Origin: Archangiaceae bacterium
Lineage (GTDB): Bacteria > Myxococcota > Myxococcia > Myxococcales > Myxococcaceae
Assembly (NCBI GenBank): GCA_016714225.1
Contig: JADJNS010000001.1
Coordinates: forward strand, 434,001 to 498,000
Direction: 5' to 3'
Length of the DNA stretch: 64,000 nt
The notes beneath the pieces were generated by a model. The model saw only the letters and a program-made list of their open reading frames with translations. It made no database searches and was not told the DNA's origin. Every line of letters begins with the position of its first letter. Within the stretch, counting starts at the first letter, position 1. The translations under genes were made by a program, and so were the position numbers. This document shows positions 27,230-35,632 of this stretch, in pieces.

Positions 27230-27979
27230 ATGTCTTCTCCCGAGCTCGAGCTCTCGCTCGAACGACAAATCATCGAGAGCCCCGACGACGCCGGGCTGCG
27301 GCAGGTGTACGCCGACCTGCTGGCCGAGCGGGGTGACGAGCGGGGGCTGTTCATTCGGGTGCAGTGCGCGCTGGCCGAGCAGCCCCAGGGCCCGCGCCGC
27401 GACGAGCTGCTGGCTGCCGAGCGCGACCTGCTCGCGCGGCACTGGCAGACCTGGGCGGGCGCGGCGCGGGCGGCCCCGGGCCAGCTCAAGTTCGTGCGCG
27501 GCTTCGTCGAGGCGTGGGCGTGCACTCCGCCCGACTTTCTCGCCGCGGCGCACACGGTGGCCGCCAGCGCGCCGCTGCGCAAGCTCGCGCTCTTCCCCGC
27601 CCACCGGCCGCAGCTGCTGCAGGTGGTGCACCACCCGGTGTTCGCCCAGCTGCGGGAAATCGAGCTGCACGGGCTGTGGCACTCGGCCTTCGCCACGCTC
27701 GCCCGGGTGCCGCTGCCCCTGCTGCAGCGCCTCGAGCTCGAGGGCGAGCTCGACGTGAACGGCCTCGACGAGACGCCCGACCAGTGCGCGGCGAAGCTGC
27801 CCGCGCTGCGCCGCCTCGAGGTGCGGCAGCAGGTGGCGGTCGAGCTGCTGCTGGCCTTCACCCGGGGCGCGCCGAAGCTCGAGAAGGTCGTGCTCAGCCC
27901 CGCCCACGCGCTCGCGGCGCCGGTGCTGGCGCGGCTGCGCGCCCACTTCGGCGAGCGCCTGACGGCCGAATCCTGGTAA
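27230..27979 (+). CDS. TIGR02996-type repeat-companion domain protein
   Basis: The protein has 249 residues. The N-terminal 45 residues, with LERQIIESPDDAGLRQVYAD and LAERGDERGLFIRVQ, match the TIGR02996 domain, which is common in myxobacteria and Planctomycetes. The rest has spaced Leu motifs (LRKLALF, LREIELHGL, LQRLELEG, LRRLEVR) that look like irregular leucine-rich repeats. It is probably a cytoplasmic protein-interaction module. It starts 11 bases after the giant lipoprotein gene and is probably co-transcribed with it and with the next gene. Confidence 0.8.
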   Translation: MSSPELELSLERQIIESPDDAGLRQVYADLLAERGDERGLFIRVQCALAEQPQGPRRDELLAAERDLLARHWQTWAGAARAAPGQLKFVRGFVEAWACTPPDFLAAAHTVAASAPLRKLALFPAHRPQLLQVVHHPVFAQLREIELHGLWHSAFATLARVPLPLLQRLELEGELDVNGLDETPDQCAAKLPALRRLEVRQQVAVELLLAFTRGAPKLEKVVLSPAHALAAPVLARLRAHFGERLTAESW

Positions 27980-27992
27980 GAGCCGCGGCGCG

Positions 27993-28379
27993 ATGACGAC
28001 GAAAGCAGAGCCCTCGGCGCCGCTCACCTTCGACCGGTTCTGGCGCTGGCTGCTCGACCACCCCAACTGCGTGGTGCGGGCGGGCAGCGACGACTGCACC
28101 CTCATCGACCACGACGACTTCCACTGGGATTTTCTGGAAGAAGAAGAGGGCAACGTGGTGGTGCAGCTGGTGAAGGGCAAGGCGCTGGTGGCCGAGCTGA
28201 TCATCGGCCGCCGCGAGGTGCTGTTCGTGCAGGCCAGCCTGGACGTCGAGAACGCCGCCCAGGGCTACTGGCTGTTCGAGCTGATCGGCGGCCCGAAAGA
28301 AGAGACCTTCACCATCGCCCACGTGCTCATGTCGCACGGCATGGAGCAGCAGCAGGGCCACCAGCTGCTCAAGCACTGA
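27993..28379 (+). CDS. Small soluble hypothetical protein
   Basis: The protein has 128 residues, is acidic, and has no signal or membrane segment. The N-terminus has several Trp (FWRWLLDHPN), and beta strands follow (CTLIDHDDFHWDF, NVVVQLVKGKALVAELIIG). The overall layout is vaguely YbjN-like, but I do not recognise a family. It lies 13 bases after the TIGR02996 gene, suggesting one operon. Confidence 0.65.
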   Translation: MTTKAEPSAPLTFDRFWRWLLDHPNCVVRAGSDDCTLIDHDDFHWDFLEEEEGNVVVQLVKGKALVAELIIGRREVLFVQASLDVENAAQGYWLFELIGGPKEETFTIAHVLMSHGMEQQQGHQLLKH

Positions 28380-28458
28380 CCCCCATCAGAGGGGCTCAAC
28401 GCAACCCCCGCTTTCCCCTTGGTGTGCCGGGCGGCCGCTGCTATGCGCCGAGCCGAAA

Positions 28459-28710
28459 ATGACAGGTCCGGGCGATGAGCTTTCGGGCTTTGCAAAGGCC
28501 TATCGGGCAGCGGCGCCCTGGCTCAATGCGAGCACGAAGCTCACGGTGGCTCCAGTGGTCGGGGTGGCCATCGGGTGGTGGGTGGACAAGAAGACGGGCA
28601 GCGCTCCGGTGGCGCTGGTCATCGGTTCGCTGGTGGGCATGGTGCTGGGGTTCGTCGGGTTCATCGTCGACGTGACGCGAATGTCGAAGAAGGAAAAGCA
28701 GAACAAATGA
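28459..28710 (+). CDS. AtpZ/AtpI-family F0F1 assembly protein
   Basis: The protein has 83 residues with two membrane helices and the family motif GVAIGWWVDKKTGSAP between them. Such proteins head ATP synthase operons and help assembly of the c-ring or ion supply. It is the first gene of the operon. Its stop overlaps the next ATG as ATGA. Confidence 0.8.
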   Translation: MTGPGDELSGFAKAYRAAAPWLNASTKLTVAPVVGVAIGWWVDKKTGSAPVALVIGSLVGMVLGFVGFIVDVTRMSKKEKQNK

Positions 28711-29087
28711 AGCGCTTCACCACCTTCGCCCTGCTGTCGACCGCCGCGGTCTGCGCGGGCGTGGTGACCGTGCTCTCGATTTCGCTCGAAGACGAGGTGC
28801 GCTCGGCCGCGCTGCTGGCCATCGGGCTGTCGGGCGCGAGCGGCGGCCTGGCGCTGGTGCTCAAGCGGCGCGCCATGCTGCGCAAGGGCATCACCGCCGC
28901 GCTCGGCGCGCTGGTGTTCATGTTCGCGGTGCGCGCGGTGCTGCTCGCCGTCGGCCTGTGGGTGGTGCACCGCGCCGGTGGCCCCGAGCTGGCCTTCGTG
29001 GCCGGGTTCTTCGCGATCTTTTTCATTCAGCAGACCCTCGAGCTGTCGTGGGTCGTCGCTGCGTCTCGAGAGGTGCCTGCAACATGA
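28707..29087 (+). CDS. atpI: ATP synthase subunit I-like membrane protein
   Basis: The protein has 126 residues with four hydrophobic helices and a basic loop KRRAMLRK. Its place between the AtpZ-like gene and atpB, with ATG overlaps at both ends, supports a role as the AtpI chaperone for c-ring assembly. The sequence itself is weakly conserved, so the call rests mainly on context. Confidence 0.7.
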   Translation: MKRFTTFALLSTAAVCAGVVTVLSISLEDEVRSAALLAIGLSGASGGLALVLKRRAMLRKGITAALGALVFMFAVRAVLLAVGLWVVHRAGGPELAFVAGFFAIFFIQQTLELSWVVAASREVPAT

Positions 29088-30145
29088 TGACTGCGATGCT
29101 GTTGGTGGCGGTGCTGGCGAGTGAGCCCGAAGCGGCGGAAGAGGCGCACCACGCGAACGCCGAAGCGGCCGAGCACCACGGGTCGGCCCACGGCGCGAAG
29201 CACGAGCTCGACGCGCCCTCGTTCATCATTCACCACGTCTCCGACGACGAAGACTACGAGTTCGAGCTGCCGGTGCCGGGCGTGACCGAGCACCCCACGC
29301 TGCACCTGGGCAAAATCTTCGAGGCGCTGCGCTGGGAGACCGTGCCCGGCGCGTGCGAGGCCCCGGTGACCGGCGCGCTCTCGGCGGTGCCCTCGATGGG
29401 CCGGTGGATGGCGGGGTGCCGCGACCTGCGCCCCACCAAGGCGACCTTCATGATGTGGATCGCCGCCGCCCTGCTGCTGTTGGTCACCTTCCTCGGGGTG
29501 AACCGCGACAAGACCAAGCTGGTGCCGAAGGGCGTGATGCCCAACGTCATCGAGATTCTGGTGCTCTTCGTGCGCGACGAAATCGCCTACGCGAACATCG
29601 GCAAGAAAGAGGGCGACCGGTACGTGCCGTACCTCTGCTCGCTCTTCTTCTTCGTGCTGTTCATGAACTGGCTGGGCCTGATTCCCAACTTCGGCTCGGC
29701 GACCGGTCAGCTCAGCGTCACGCTGGTGCTGGCGGTGCTGACGTTCATCATCGTGCAGATTGCCTCGATTCGCAGCGCGGGCATCGGCGGCTACCTGGGC
29801 CACCTCACCGGCGGCACCCCGCCCGCGCTGTGGATCATCATGATTCCGGTCGAGTTCCTCGGCCTGTTCACCAAGCCCTTCGCCCTGATGGTTCGCCTCT
29901 TCGCCAACATGCTGGGCGGCCACATGGTGCTGTTCTTCATCATCGGCCTCATCTTCATGCTCCACCCCGCGATGGCCCTGATGGCCGTGCCGCTCGGCGC
30001 CGTCATCTACGTGCTGGAGATTTTCGTCGGCATTCTTCAGGCCTACATCTTCACGCTGCTCACCGCGCTCTTCATCGGCCAGGGGGTCGAGATGGGGCAC
30101 CACGGTCACAGCGACGAACACGCGCACCAGGAGCACGCGCACTGA
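29084..30145 (+). CDS. atpB: F0F1 ATP synthase subunit a
   Basis: The protein has 353 residues, longer than the usual 230-290. The proton-channel protein has the essential Arg in MVRLFANMLGGHM and a conserved C-terminal helix QAYIFTLLTALFI. The extra length comes from a His-rich N-terminal part (HHANAEAAEHHGSAHG), a long loop with two Cys (PGACEAP, MAGCRDL) and a His-rich tail (GHHGHSDEHAHQEHAH). The ATG overlaps the stop of the gene before as ATGATGA. The gene is part of an F0-only operon. Confidence 0.95.
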   Translation: MMTAMLLVAVLASEPEAAEEAHHANAEAAEHHGSAHGAKHELDAPSFIIHHVSDDEDYEFELPVPGVTEHPTLHLGKIFEALRWETVPGACEAPVTGALSAVPSMGRWMAGCRDLRPTKATFMMWIAAALLLLVTFLGVNRDKTKLVPKGVMPNVIEILVLFVRDEIAYANIGKKEGDRYVPYLCSLFFFVLFMNWLGLIPNFGSATGQLSVTLVLAVLTFIIVQIASIRSAGIGGYLGHLTGGTPPALWIIMIPVEFLGLFTKPFALMVRLFANMLGGHMVLFFIIGLIFMLHPAMALMAVPLGAVIYVLEIFVGILQAYIFTLLTALFIGQGVEMGHHGHSDEHAHQEHAH

Positions 30146-30150
30146 CACCC

Positions 30151-30172
30151 AAGCGGACGCTCTTGTCCGCTT
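30151..30172 (+). promoter_or_regulatory. Hairpin in the atpB-atpE spacer
   Basis: AAGCGGAC / GTCCGCTT forms a perfect 8-bp stem with a six-base loop six bases after the atpB stop. It is followed by TT and then the GGAGGT ribosome-binding site. It could be a partial terminator, an RNA-processing stop or an mRNA stabiliser that sets subunit c expression above its neighbours. Confidence 0.5.
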
Positions 30173-30188
30173 TTGGAGGTAGCACCCG

Positions 30189-30248
30189 ATGGGCATCAAC
30201 GACTCCCCCGAGAAGCGAGTCAGAACGAAATGGACAGCACGAACATGA
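30189..30248 (+). CDS. Putative 19-residue leader peptide upstream of atpE
   Basis: The ATG at 30189 has the best ribosome-binding site in the spacer: GGAGGT at 30175-30180, eight bases upstream. The frame encodes a short hydrophilic basic peptide (MGINDSPEKRV and eight more residues). Its TGA overlaps the atpE ATG at 30245 as ATGA. The arrangement suggests translational coupling into atpE, which has no good site of its own. Chance is possible, because the frame is short. Confidence 0.4.
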   Translation: MGINDSPEKRVRTKWTART

Positions 30249-30475
30249 CCAGCATTGCATTCGCGTTTCTCTCGGCCGGCCTCGGCGCCGGTCTCACCAT
30301 CATCGGCATCGGCCTCGGCATCGGTAAGCTCGCCACCGCGGCGCTCGAGGGCATCGCCCGCCAGCCGTCGTCGACCGGCGACCTGCGCGCCACCATGATT
30401 GTCGCGGCCGGCCTCGTCGAAGGCGCAGGCCTCTTCGCACTGGTGATTTGCATTCTCCTCACCCTCAAGGCTTAA
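30245..30475 (+). CDS. atpE: F0F1 ATP synthase subunit c
   Basis: The protein has 76 residues from this ATG (81 if the in-frame ATG at 30230 is used), within the usual range. It forms a two-helix hairpin, with the Gly-rich first helix (GLTIIGIGLGIG), the polar loop ARQPSS and the ion-binding Glu in GLVEGAGLFALV. The residues after Glu are Gly-Ala rather than the Ser/Thr usual in sodium-binding rings, so it is probably proton-coupled. The ATG overlaps the stop of the leader frame. Confidence 0.93.
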   Translation: MTSIAFAFLSAGLGAGLTIIGIGLGIGKLATAALEGIARQPSSTGDLRATMIVAAGLVEGAGLFALVICILLTLKA

Positions 30476-30510
30476 AGCAGCGCGCATCACGTCGAACGGA
30501 GCTCTGAATC

Positions 30511-31044
30511 ATGCACACCATCGTCTTCGCCGCCGGCAGCATCACCGACGTTCAGCCGGGTCTCATCTTCTGGACGCTCATCACGTTCATCATCGTGGCC
30601 TTCGTGCTGCGACGCATGGCGTGGGGGCCGTTGCTGCAGTCGGTGAACGAGCGTGAGAAGCAGATTCAGAGCTCCATCGACGCTGCCAAGCGCGAGCGCG
30701 CCGAGGCAGAGAAGCTGCTCGCCGAGCAGAAGACCGCCATCGCCCAGGCGCGCAGCGAGGCCGCCGAGGCCCTGCGCAAGACGCAGAGCGACATGGAGAA
30801 GCTGCGCGAAGACCTGATGGCCAGGTCGCGCAAAGAGGCCGAAGAGCTCAAGGCCGAGGCCCGCAAGAGCATCGAGGCCGAGAAGCTCAAGGCGGTGTCC
30901 GAGCTGAAGAACGAGGCCGGTACGCTCGCCATCCAGATTGCCGAGAAGCTGCTCGGCGAGAAGCTCGACGAAGGCAAGCACCGGGCGATGGTCGACCAGT
31001 TCGTCGCCGACCTCACCAAGACCCCTGCTCAGCCGCGGGCTTGA
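30511..31044 (+). CDS. atpF: F0F1 ATP synthase subunit b
   Basis: The protein has 177 residues. One N-terminal membrane helix (IFWTLITFIIVAFVLRR) is followed by a long charged coiled coil rich in Ala, Glu and Lys (about 45-150) and a C-terminal region EKLLGEKLDEGKHRAMVDQF. It forms the peripheral stalk. It ends the operon: no atpH, atpA, atpG, atpD or atpC follows, so F1 is encoded elsewhere. Confidence 0.93.
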   Translation: MHTIVFAAGSITDVQPGLIFWTLITFIIVAFVLRRMAWGPLLQSVNEREKQIQSSIDAAKRERAEAEKLLAEQKTAIAQARSEAAEALRKTQSDMEKLREDLMARSRKEAEELKAEARKSIEAEKLKAVSELKNEAGTLAIQIAEKLLGEKLDEGKHRAMVDQFVADLTKTPAQPRA

Positions 31045-31077
31045 GCCGAGCTCGGCCAATCAGCCGGGCTTCAAGAG

Positions 31078-31500
31078 ATGACGCAGCAGTGGCCGGTCGA
31101 GGTGGTGTTGCCCGTGCAGTGGGGCGACATGGACGCCTTCCAGCACGTCAACAACGTCGTCTACCTGCGCTGGTTCGAGACCGCGCGCATCGCCTACTTC
31201 GCCAGGGTGGGCCTGCCCACCGCCGCGGGCAGCACCGCGCCGGGGCCGATTCTGGCGCGCGCCACCATCGACTTTCGCGCGCCGGTGCTCTTCCCCGACC
31301 GGGTCACTACCCGCACCCGCGTGCTGAAGATTGGCACCACCTCGTTCACCATGGGCTACCAGGTGGTGAGCGAGAAGCTGGGCGTCTGCGCCGAAGGAGA
31401 AGGCGTGGTGGTGATGTTCGACTACGCCACCCAGGCCAAGACCCCCGTCTCGGCCGAGCTGAAAGCACGCATCGCCGCGCTCGAAGGCCGGCAGCTCTAA
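31078..31500 (+). CDS. 4-hydroxybenzoyl-CoA-type acyl-CoA thioesterase
   Basis: The protein has 140 residues with a hot-dog fold. The motif WGDMDAFQHVNNVVYLRWFE near residues 14-33 contains the catalytic Asp and the HVNN signature of the YbgC/4HBT group. The enzyme hydrolyses acyl-CoA thioesters. The substrate length is not predictable. It lies 33 bases after atpF but is probably functionally unrelated. Confidence 0.9.
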   Translation: MTQQWPVEVVLPVQWGDMDAFQHVNNVVYLRWFETARIAYFARVGLPTAAGSTAPGPILARATIDFRAPVLFPDRVTTRTRVLKIGTTSFTMGYQVVSEKLGVCAEGEGVVVMFDYATQAKTPVSAELKARIAALEGRQL

Positions 31501-31551
31501 CAAGAGCGCTTCTGGTTTCGTCCGTCGGTGCGCGGTAAAGCAGCCGCGCAC

Positions 31552-32667
31552 ATGGGCCTCTCCATCGGAATCGTCGGTCTGCCGAACGTCGGCAAGTCGA
31601 CCCTCTTCAACGCGCTCTCGAACGCCGGCGCGCTGGCTGCCAACTACCCCTTCGCCACCATCGAGCCGAACATCGGCGTGGTGCCGGTGCCTGACGACCG
31701 CCTCGAGGCGCTCACCGCCCTGGTGAAGCCCGAGAAGACGATTCCCACCTCGCTGGAGTTCGTCGACATCGCCGGCCTGGTGCGCGGCGCGAGCAAGGGT
31801 GAAGGCCTGGGCAACCAGTTCCTCGCCAACATCCGCCAGGTCGACGCGGTGCTGTACGTGCTGCGCTGCTTCGTCGACGACAACATCACCCACGTCGAAG
31901 GCAGCGTCGACCCGCGCCGCGACAAAGAGACGGTCGACACCGAGCTGTGCCTCAAGGACCTCGAGACGCTCGAGAAGCGCCGCGAGAAGACCAACAAGTC
32001 GGTGAAGGTGCCCGGCAAAGAGGGCGAGCACGCCCGGCTCGAGATGGCGCTGCTCGACCGCATCAAGGCGAAGCTCGACGACGGCGTGCCGGTGCGCGCC
32101 CAGGGGCTCACCGAAGACGACCAGGAGCTGATTCGCGACCTGTTCTTCCTCACCAACAAGCCGGTGCTCTACATCGCCAACGTCGCCGAAGGTCAGCTGG
32201 CCGGCGCCGAGAGCGACGCGCTGGTGGCGAAGGTGAAAGAGCTCGCCGCCAGCGAGAAGGCCCCCTGCGTGGTGGTGGCCGCCGCGCTCGAGGCCGAGAT
32301 TCAGCAGCTGCCGCAAGAAGAGCGCCCCGCGTTTCTCGAGTCGGCCGGCCTCAAAGAGCCTGGCCTCAACAAGGTGGTGCGCGCCGGGTACAGCCTGCTC
32401 GGGCTGCAGACCTACTTCACCGTGGGCCCCAAAGAGTGCCGCGCGTGGACCATTCACAAGGGGTGGAAGGCGCCCCAGGCCGCGGGCGTGATTCACACCG
32501 ACTTCGAGAAGGGCTTCATCAAGGCCGAGGTCATCGCGTGGAGCGAGCTCATCAAGCACGGCAGCGAGAGCGCCGCCCGCGACAAGGGGCTCTTGCGCAT
32601 GGAAGGCAAGGAGTACGTCGTGCAAGACGGCGACTGCATGCACTTCCGCTTCAACGTCACGACGTGA
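31552..32667 (+). CDS. ychF: Ribosome-associated GTPase/ATPase YchF
   Basis: The protein has 371 residues, family-typical. The P-loop GLPNVGKST is near residues 9-17, with the NYPFATIEPN switch I region, DIAGLV (G3) and GLGNQFLANIR after it. The TGS-domain end with FTVGPKECRAWTI and GFIKAEVIAW completes the protein. It binds ATP in preference to GTP in studied members. The ATG at 31552 gives the canonical N-terminus MGLSIGIVGLPNVGK. Confidence 0.96.
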   Translation: MGLSIGIVGLPNVGKSTLFNALSNAGALAANYPFATIEPNIGVVPVPDDRLEALTALVKPEKTIPTSLEFVDIAGLVRGASKGEGLGNQFLANIRQVDAVLYVLRCFVDDNITHVEGSVDPRRDKETVDTELCLKDLETLEKRREKTNKSVKVPGKEGEHARLEMALLDRIKAKLDDGVPVRAQGLTEDDQELIRDLFFLTNKPVLYIANVAEGQLAGAESDALVAKVKELAASEKAPCVVVAAALEAEIQQLPQEERPAFLESAGLKEPGLNKVVRAGYSLLGLQTYFTVGPKECRAWTIHKGWKAPQAAGVIHTDFEKGFIKAEVIAWSELIKHGSESAARDKGLLRMEGKEYVVQDGDCMHFRFNVTT

Positions 32668-32790
32668 GTCGAGCTCGGCCAATCTCTTCGTTGCGGGCTG
32701 CGGTCCGTCCTCGCCCGCGCCTCGACCTTGGCTCGAGCTCGAATGACGTCGGCGCTCTACTGCTTTTGAACGGTTGAGGAGACACGAGCC

Positions 32791-33408
32791 ATGAAAGACC
32801 TGCACGTGGTGGTGACCGGGGCGTACGGCGCGTTGGGCACCGCGGTGCGCGCGGTGTTCGAGGCCGAGGGCGCGGTGCTGCACACCCCGGCGGCCGAGCT
32901 GGTCGACCTGGCCGACGAGGGCGCGGTGTCGAAGTACTACCAGTCGCTGCCCGAGCTGTGGGCCTCGGTGCACCTCGCCGGGGGCTTCGCCGCGGCGCCG
33001 TTTCTCGACACCACGCTCGACGACGTTCACCGGCAGCTCGACATGAACTTCGTCACCGCGCTGCTGTGCTGCCGTGAGGCGGTGAAGAAGCGCGCCCAGC
33101 GCCTGGTGAACGTGGCCTCGCGCGCCGCGCTGGTGCCGAGCGGCGGCAGCATCGCCTACGCCGCCTCGAAGGCCGCGGTGGTGATGCTCACCCAGAGCCT
33201 CGCCGAAGAGCTCAAGCCCCGGCAGGTGCTGGTGAACGCCGTCGCGCCCTCGGTGATGGACACTCCCGCCAACCGCAAGGCGATGCCCGACGCCGACTTC
33301 TCGCGCTGGCCCAGCACGCAGAACGTGGCCCGCGCCATTCTCTGGTTGGCGTCACCCCAGAATGTCCTCACGTCGGGAGCAGTGGTGCCGGTGTACGGAC
33401 AGGCGTAG
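32791..33408 (+). CDS. Short-chain dehydrogenase/reductase
   Basis: The protein has 205 residues, shorter than most SDRs. The cofactor motif TGAYGALG is near residues 9-16, and a degenerate HLAGG replaces NNAG. Catalytic Ser is in NVASRAA, and YAASK supplies Tyr and Lys. VNAVAPSVMDTP follows. The start is an ATG preceded by GAGGAG. The substrate is unknown. The gene stands alone. Confidence 0.88.
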   Translation: MKDLHVVVTGAYGALGTAVRAVFEAEGAVLHTPAAELVDLADEGAVSKYYQSLPELWASVHLAGGFAAAPFLDTTLDDVHRQLDMNFVTALLCCREAVKKRAQRLVNVASRAALVPSGGSIAYAASKAAVVMLTQSLAEELKPRQVLVNAVAPSVMDTPANRKAMPDADFSRWPSTQNVARAILWLASPQNVLTSGAVVPVYGQA

Positions 33409-33517
33409 AAACCGCGTCACCCTTGAGGGTCATCGCGCCTGACGCGAAGTGACCTGACTCACTTCATTCGGCGATGTGCTCCCCTTGGCACACGCTGTCT
33501 CGTTCTGGAGGCGCTGC

Positions 33518-34597
33518 ATGACGACGTCATTTCGACTCTCGGTGGTGGCGTTTGCCCTGGCGGTGGTCTCGTGCGGCGGCGCGAAAGACATCTGCGGCGC
33601 GTGCGGTGAAGGCACGCTCTGCGACACCGCCTCGGGCAAGTGCATCGCCAAGATGAACATGGGCACCCAGTGCATGCCGGCGTGCTCGGGCGCCAAGGGC
33701 ATCTGTGACAACCAGACCAACCCGCAGAGCCCGGTCTGCGTGCAGTGCCTCTCCAACGCCCAGTGCTCGGGCGGAGCCACCTGCAGCTCGAACCACAACT
33801 GCATCGGCGGCGGCACCGGCGGCGGCAGCGGCACCGCTGGCGGCAGCGGGCTGGGCGGGGGCACTGCAGGCAGCGGAGGAGCCGGCGGCTTCGGCGGCTC
33901 TGGCGGAAGCGCCGGCGGCGGCGCGGTCGGCGGTGGGCCCGCGGGCGGCCCTGGCGGCGGCACCGGCGGAAGTGGCGGAAGTGGCGGCAGCGCCGGCGGC
34001 TTCAGCGGCGCGGGCGGCGGCTGGGTGTTCGCCGATGCCGGCCTGCCCTACAACGGCATCGGCAGCTGCGCGCCGCAAGATGCGGGCGTGGCGAGCTGCA
34101 CGCCGAACTGCGCCGAGGGCTTTCACTGCCAGGGCGGCCTCTGCGTGCTGAACGGCGGCGGCGGCCCGGTGCAGGTGACCCTGCGCTGGAACACCATCGA
34201 AGACCTCGACCTGCACCTGCTCGAGCCCCGCCCCGGCGGCGCGACCTGTGAGATTTCGTACGACGACGACAACCAGCCCGGCAACCCGTCGAGCTGCGGC
34301 GCCATGGGCAGCCTCGACCTCGACTCCGAGGCGGCGTGCCCGAGCCCGCCCGACAACGTGAACATCGAGAACATCATCTACCCGGCCGGCGCCACCGCCC
34401 CGAGCGGCACGTACACCGTGTGGGTGAACCACTACGAGAACTGCGACACCTCGCTGACCATGGTGCCGTTCGAGCTCGAGGTGCGCTTCAACGGCAACCT
34501 GGTGGGCGTGTGCGGGGTGTTCGTGCCCACCGACTCCGACTGGAACGACGGCGACGGCACCGACACGCGCTTCATGATGACCTTCAACGTGCCCTGA
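33518..34597 (+). CDS. Lipoprotein with Cys-rich head, Gly-rich linker and beta-sandwich tail
   Basis: The protein has 359 residues from an ATG preceded by TGGAGG. The lipobox is VVSC. The N-terminal part has CGACGEGTLC and CVQCLSNAQCSGGATC motifs. A linker of about 75 residues is almost only Gly, Ser and Ala (about 108-180). After a second small Cys cluster, the C-terminal 130 residues include VTLRWNTIEDLDLHLLEP and GTYTVWVNHYENC, which resemble the YfaP/DUF2135-type domain of secreted proteins. It is probably exposed on the surface. The function is unknown. Confidence 0.78.
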   Translation: MTTSFRLSVVAFALAVVSCGGAKDICGACGEGTLCDTASGKCIAKMNMGTQCMPACSGAKGICDNQTNPQSPVCVQCLSNAQCSGGATCSSNHNCIGGGTGGGSGTAGGSGLGGGTAGSGGAGGFGGSGGSAGGGAVGGGPAGGPGGGTGGSGGSGGSAGGFSGAGGGWVFADAGLPYNGIGSCAPQDAGVASCTPNCAEGFHCQGGLCVLNGGGGPVQVTLRWNTIEDLDLHLLEPRPGGATCEISYDDDNQPGNPSSCGAMGSLDLDSEAACPSPPDNVNIENIIYPAGATAPSGTYTVWVNHYENCDTSLTMVPFELEVRFNGNLVGVCGVFVPTDSDWNDGDGTDTRFMMTFNVP

Positions 34598-34753
34598 TCC
34601 GCGGCAAAAAGCCCCAGTGGGCGCGGCCTGGCGGCTGAGTCACCGGGTGCCCGACGACTCCCGCCGCCGGGTGGAAATAGCCCACCTCGCGCCAGTGTTG
34701 GCTTCGCCGCTACCATGAGCGGCAACTCGTCTGAAGCCCAGGAGCTCTCCGAA

Positions 34754-35632
34754 ATGGCACGTCGTCGTCCCCGTCTGTCTCGCCGCGGCCTGGTCTCCGC
34801 GCTGGTGGGGGCCGCCGTGGTTCCCCGCGCCGCGCGCGCCGCGACCAAGCCCGGCACCGACTTCTTCGAGGTGAGCCGCACCGAGGTCTTCATTCGCGGG
34901 CTCGACCCCGCGCACGACGGGCTCACCGTCGGCCAGCTGTCGGACATTCACGTCGGCGCCGCCACCCCGGACGAGCGCATCGTCGCCGCGGTGAGCGCGA
35001 TGAACGACGCGAAGCCCGACATCGCGGTGCTCACCGGCGACTACGTCACCACCAGCCGCGACCCGCGCTCGAAGGTCGGTGAGCTGCTCGGCAAGCTCAC
35101 CGTGCAGAGCTTCGCGGTGCTCGGCAACCACGACCACTGGACGCACTCCGGCGAGGTCGGCACCGCGCTCGAGAAGCAGGGCATCGCGGTGCTGCGCAAC
35201 CAGAACACCACCGTGCGGGTGAAGGGCGCCGACCTCACCGTGCTGGGCGTCGACGACACCACCACGAAGAGCGACGACGTCGGGCAGACCTTCAAGGGGG
35301 CACGCACCCGCGGCTCGCGGCTGGTGCTGACCCACACGCCCACCGGCGTGCGCAAGCTGCCGCCCTGGAGCGACCTGTTGTGCCTCTCGGGTCACACCCA
35401 CGGCGGCCAGATTCACGTCGCCGGCCTCACCGAGGCGTTCTTCCGCCGCTTCGGCCAGCCGTACCTGCGCGGGCACTACGAAGTGAACGGCAACCAGCTG
35501 TACGTCAACCGCGGCCTCGGCTTCGGTCGCGGCGGCCGCCACCCCCGCGTCGACAGCGAGCCCGAGCTCGCCATGCTGGTGCTGCGCCGCGCTCCCGAAG
35601 ACGGCGTGAAGTACGCCTCGCTGATGCGGTAG
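34754..35632 (+). CDS. Tat-exported metallophosphoesterase
   Basis: The protein has 292 residues. The N-terminus MARRRPRLSRRGLVSALVGA is a twin-arginine-type signal. Calcineurin-like motifs follow: LSDIHVG, LTGDYV, LGNHDHW, and HTHGGQIH near the C-terminus, giving the di-metal site. The family includes UDP-sugar and lipid phosphoesterases of the YkuE type. The ATG at 34754 has AGGAG upstream; an in-frame ATG at 34715 adds 13 residues before the Tat motif. The gene abuts the rapZ stop on the other strand. Confidence 0.88.
   Translation: MARRRPRLSRRGLVSALVGAAVVPRAARAATKPGTDFFEVSRTEVFIRGLDPAHDGLTVGQLSDIHVGAATPDERIVAAVSAMNDAKPDIAVLTGDYVTTSRDPRSKVGELLGKLTVQSFAVLGNHDHWTHSGEVGTALEKQGIAVLRNQNTTVRVKGADLTVLGVDDTTTKSDDVGQTFKGARTRGSRLVLTHTPTGVRKLPPWSDLLCLSGHTHGGQIHVAGLTEAFFRRFGQPYLRGHYEVNGNQLYVNRGLGFGRGGRHPRVDSEPELAMLVLRRAPEDGVKYASLMR

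Noticed and set aside
33446..33469. Hairpin GAAGTGA / TCACTTC after the SDR gene.
   Set aside because: The stem is only 7 bp and no T run follows, so I do not call it a terminator.
33795..34020. Another GC-rich repeat tract.
   Set aside because: It encodes the Gly/Ser/Ala linker of a lipoprotein; not a CRISPR or regulatory array.
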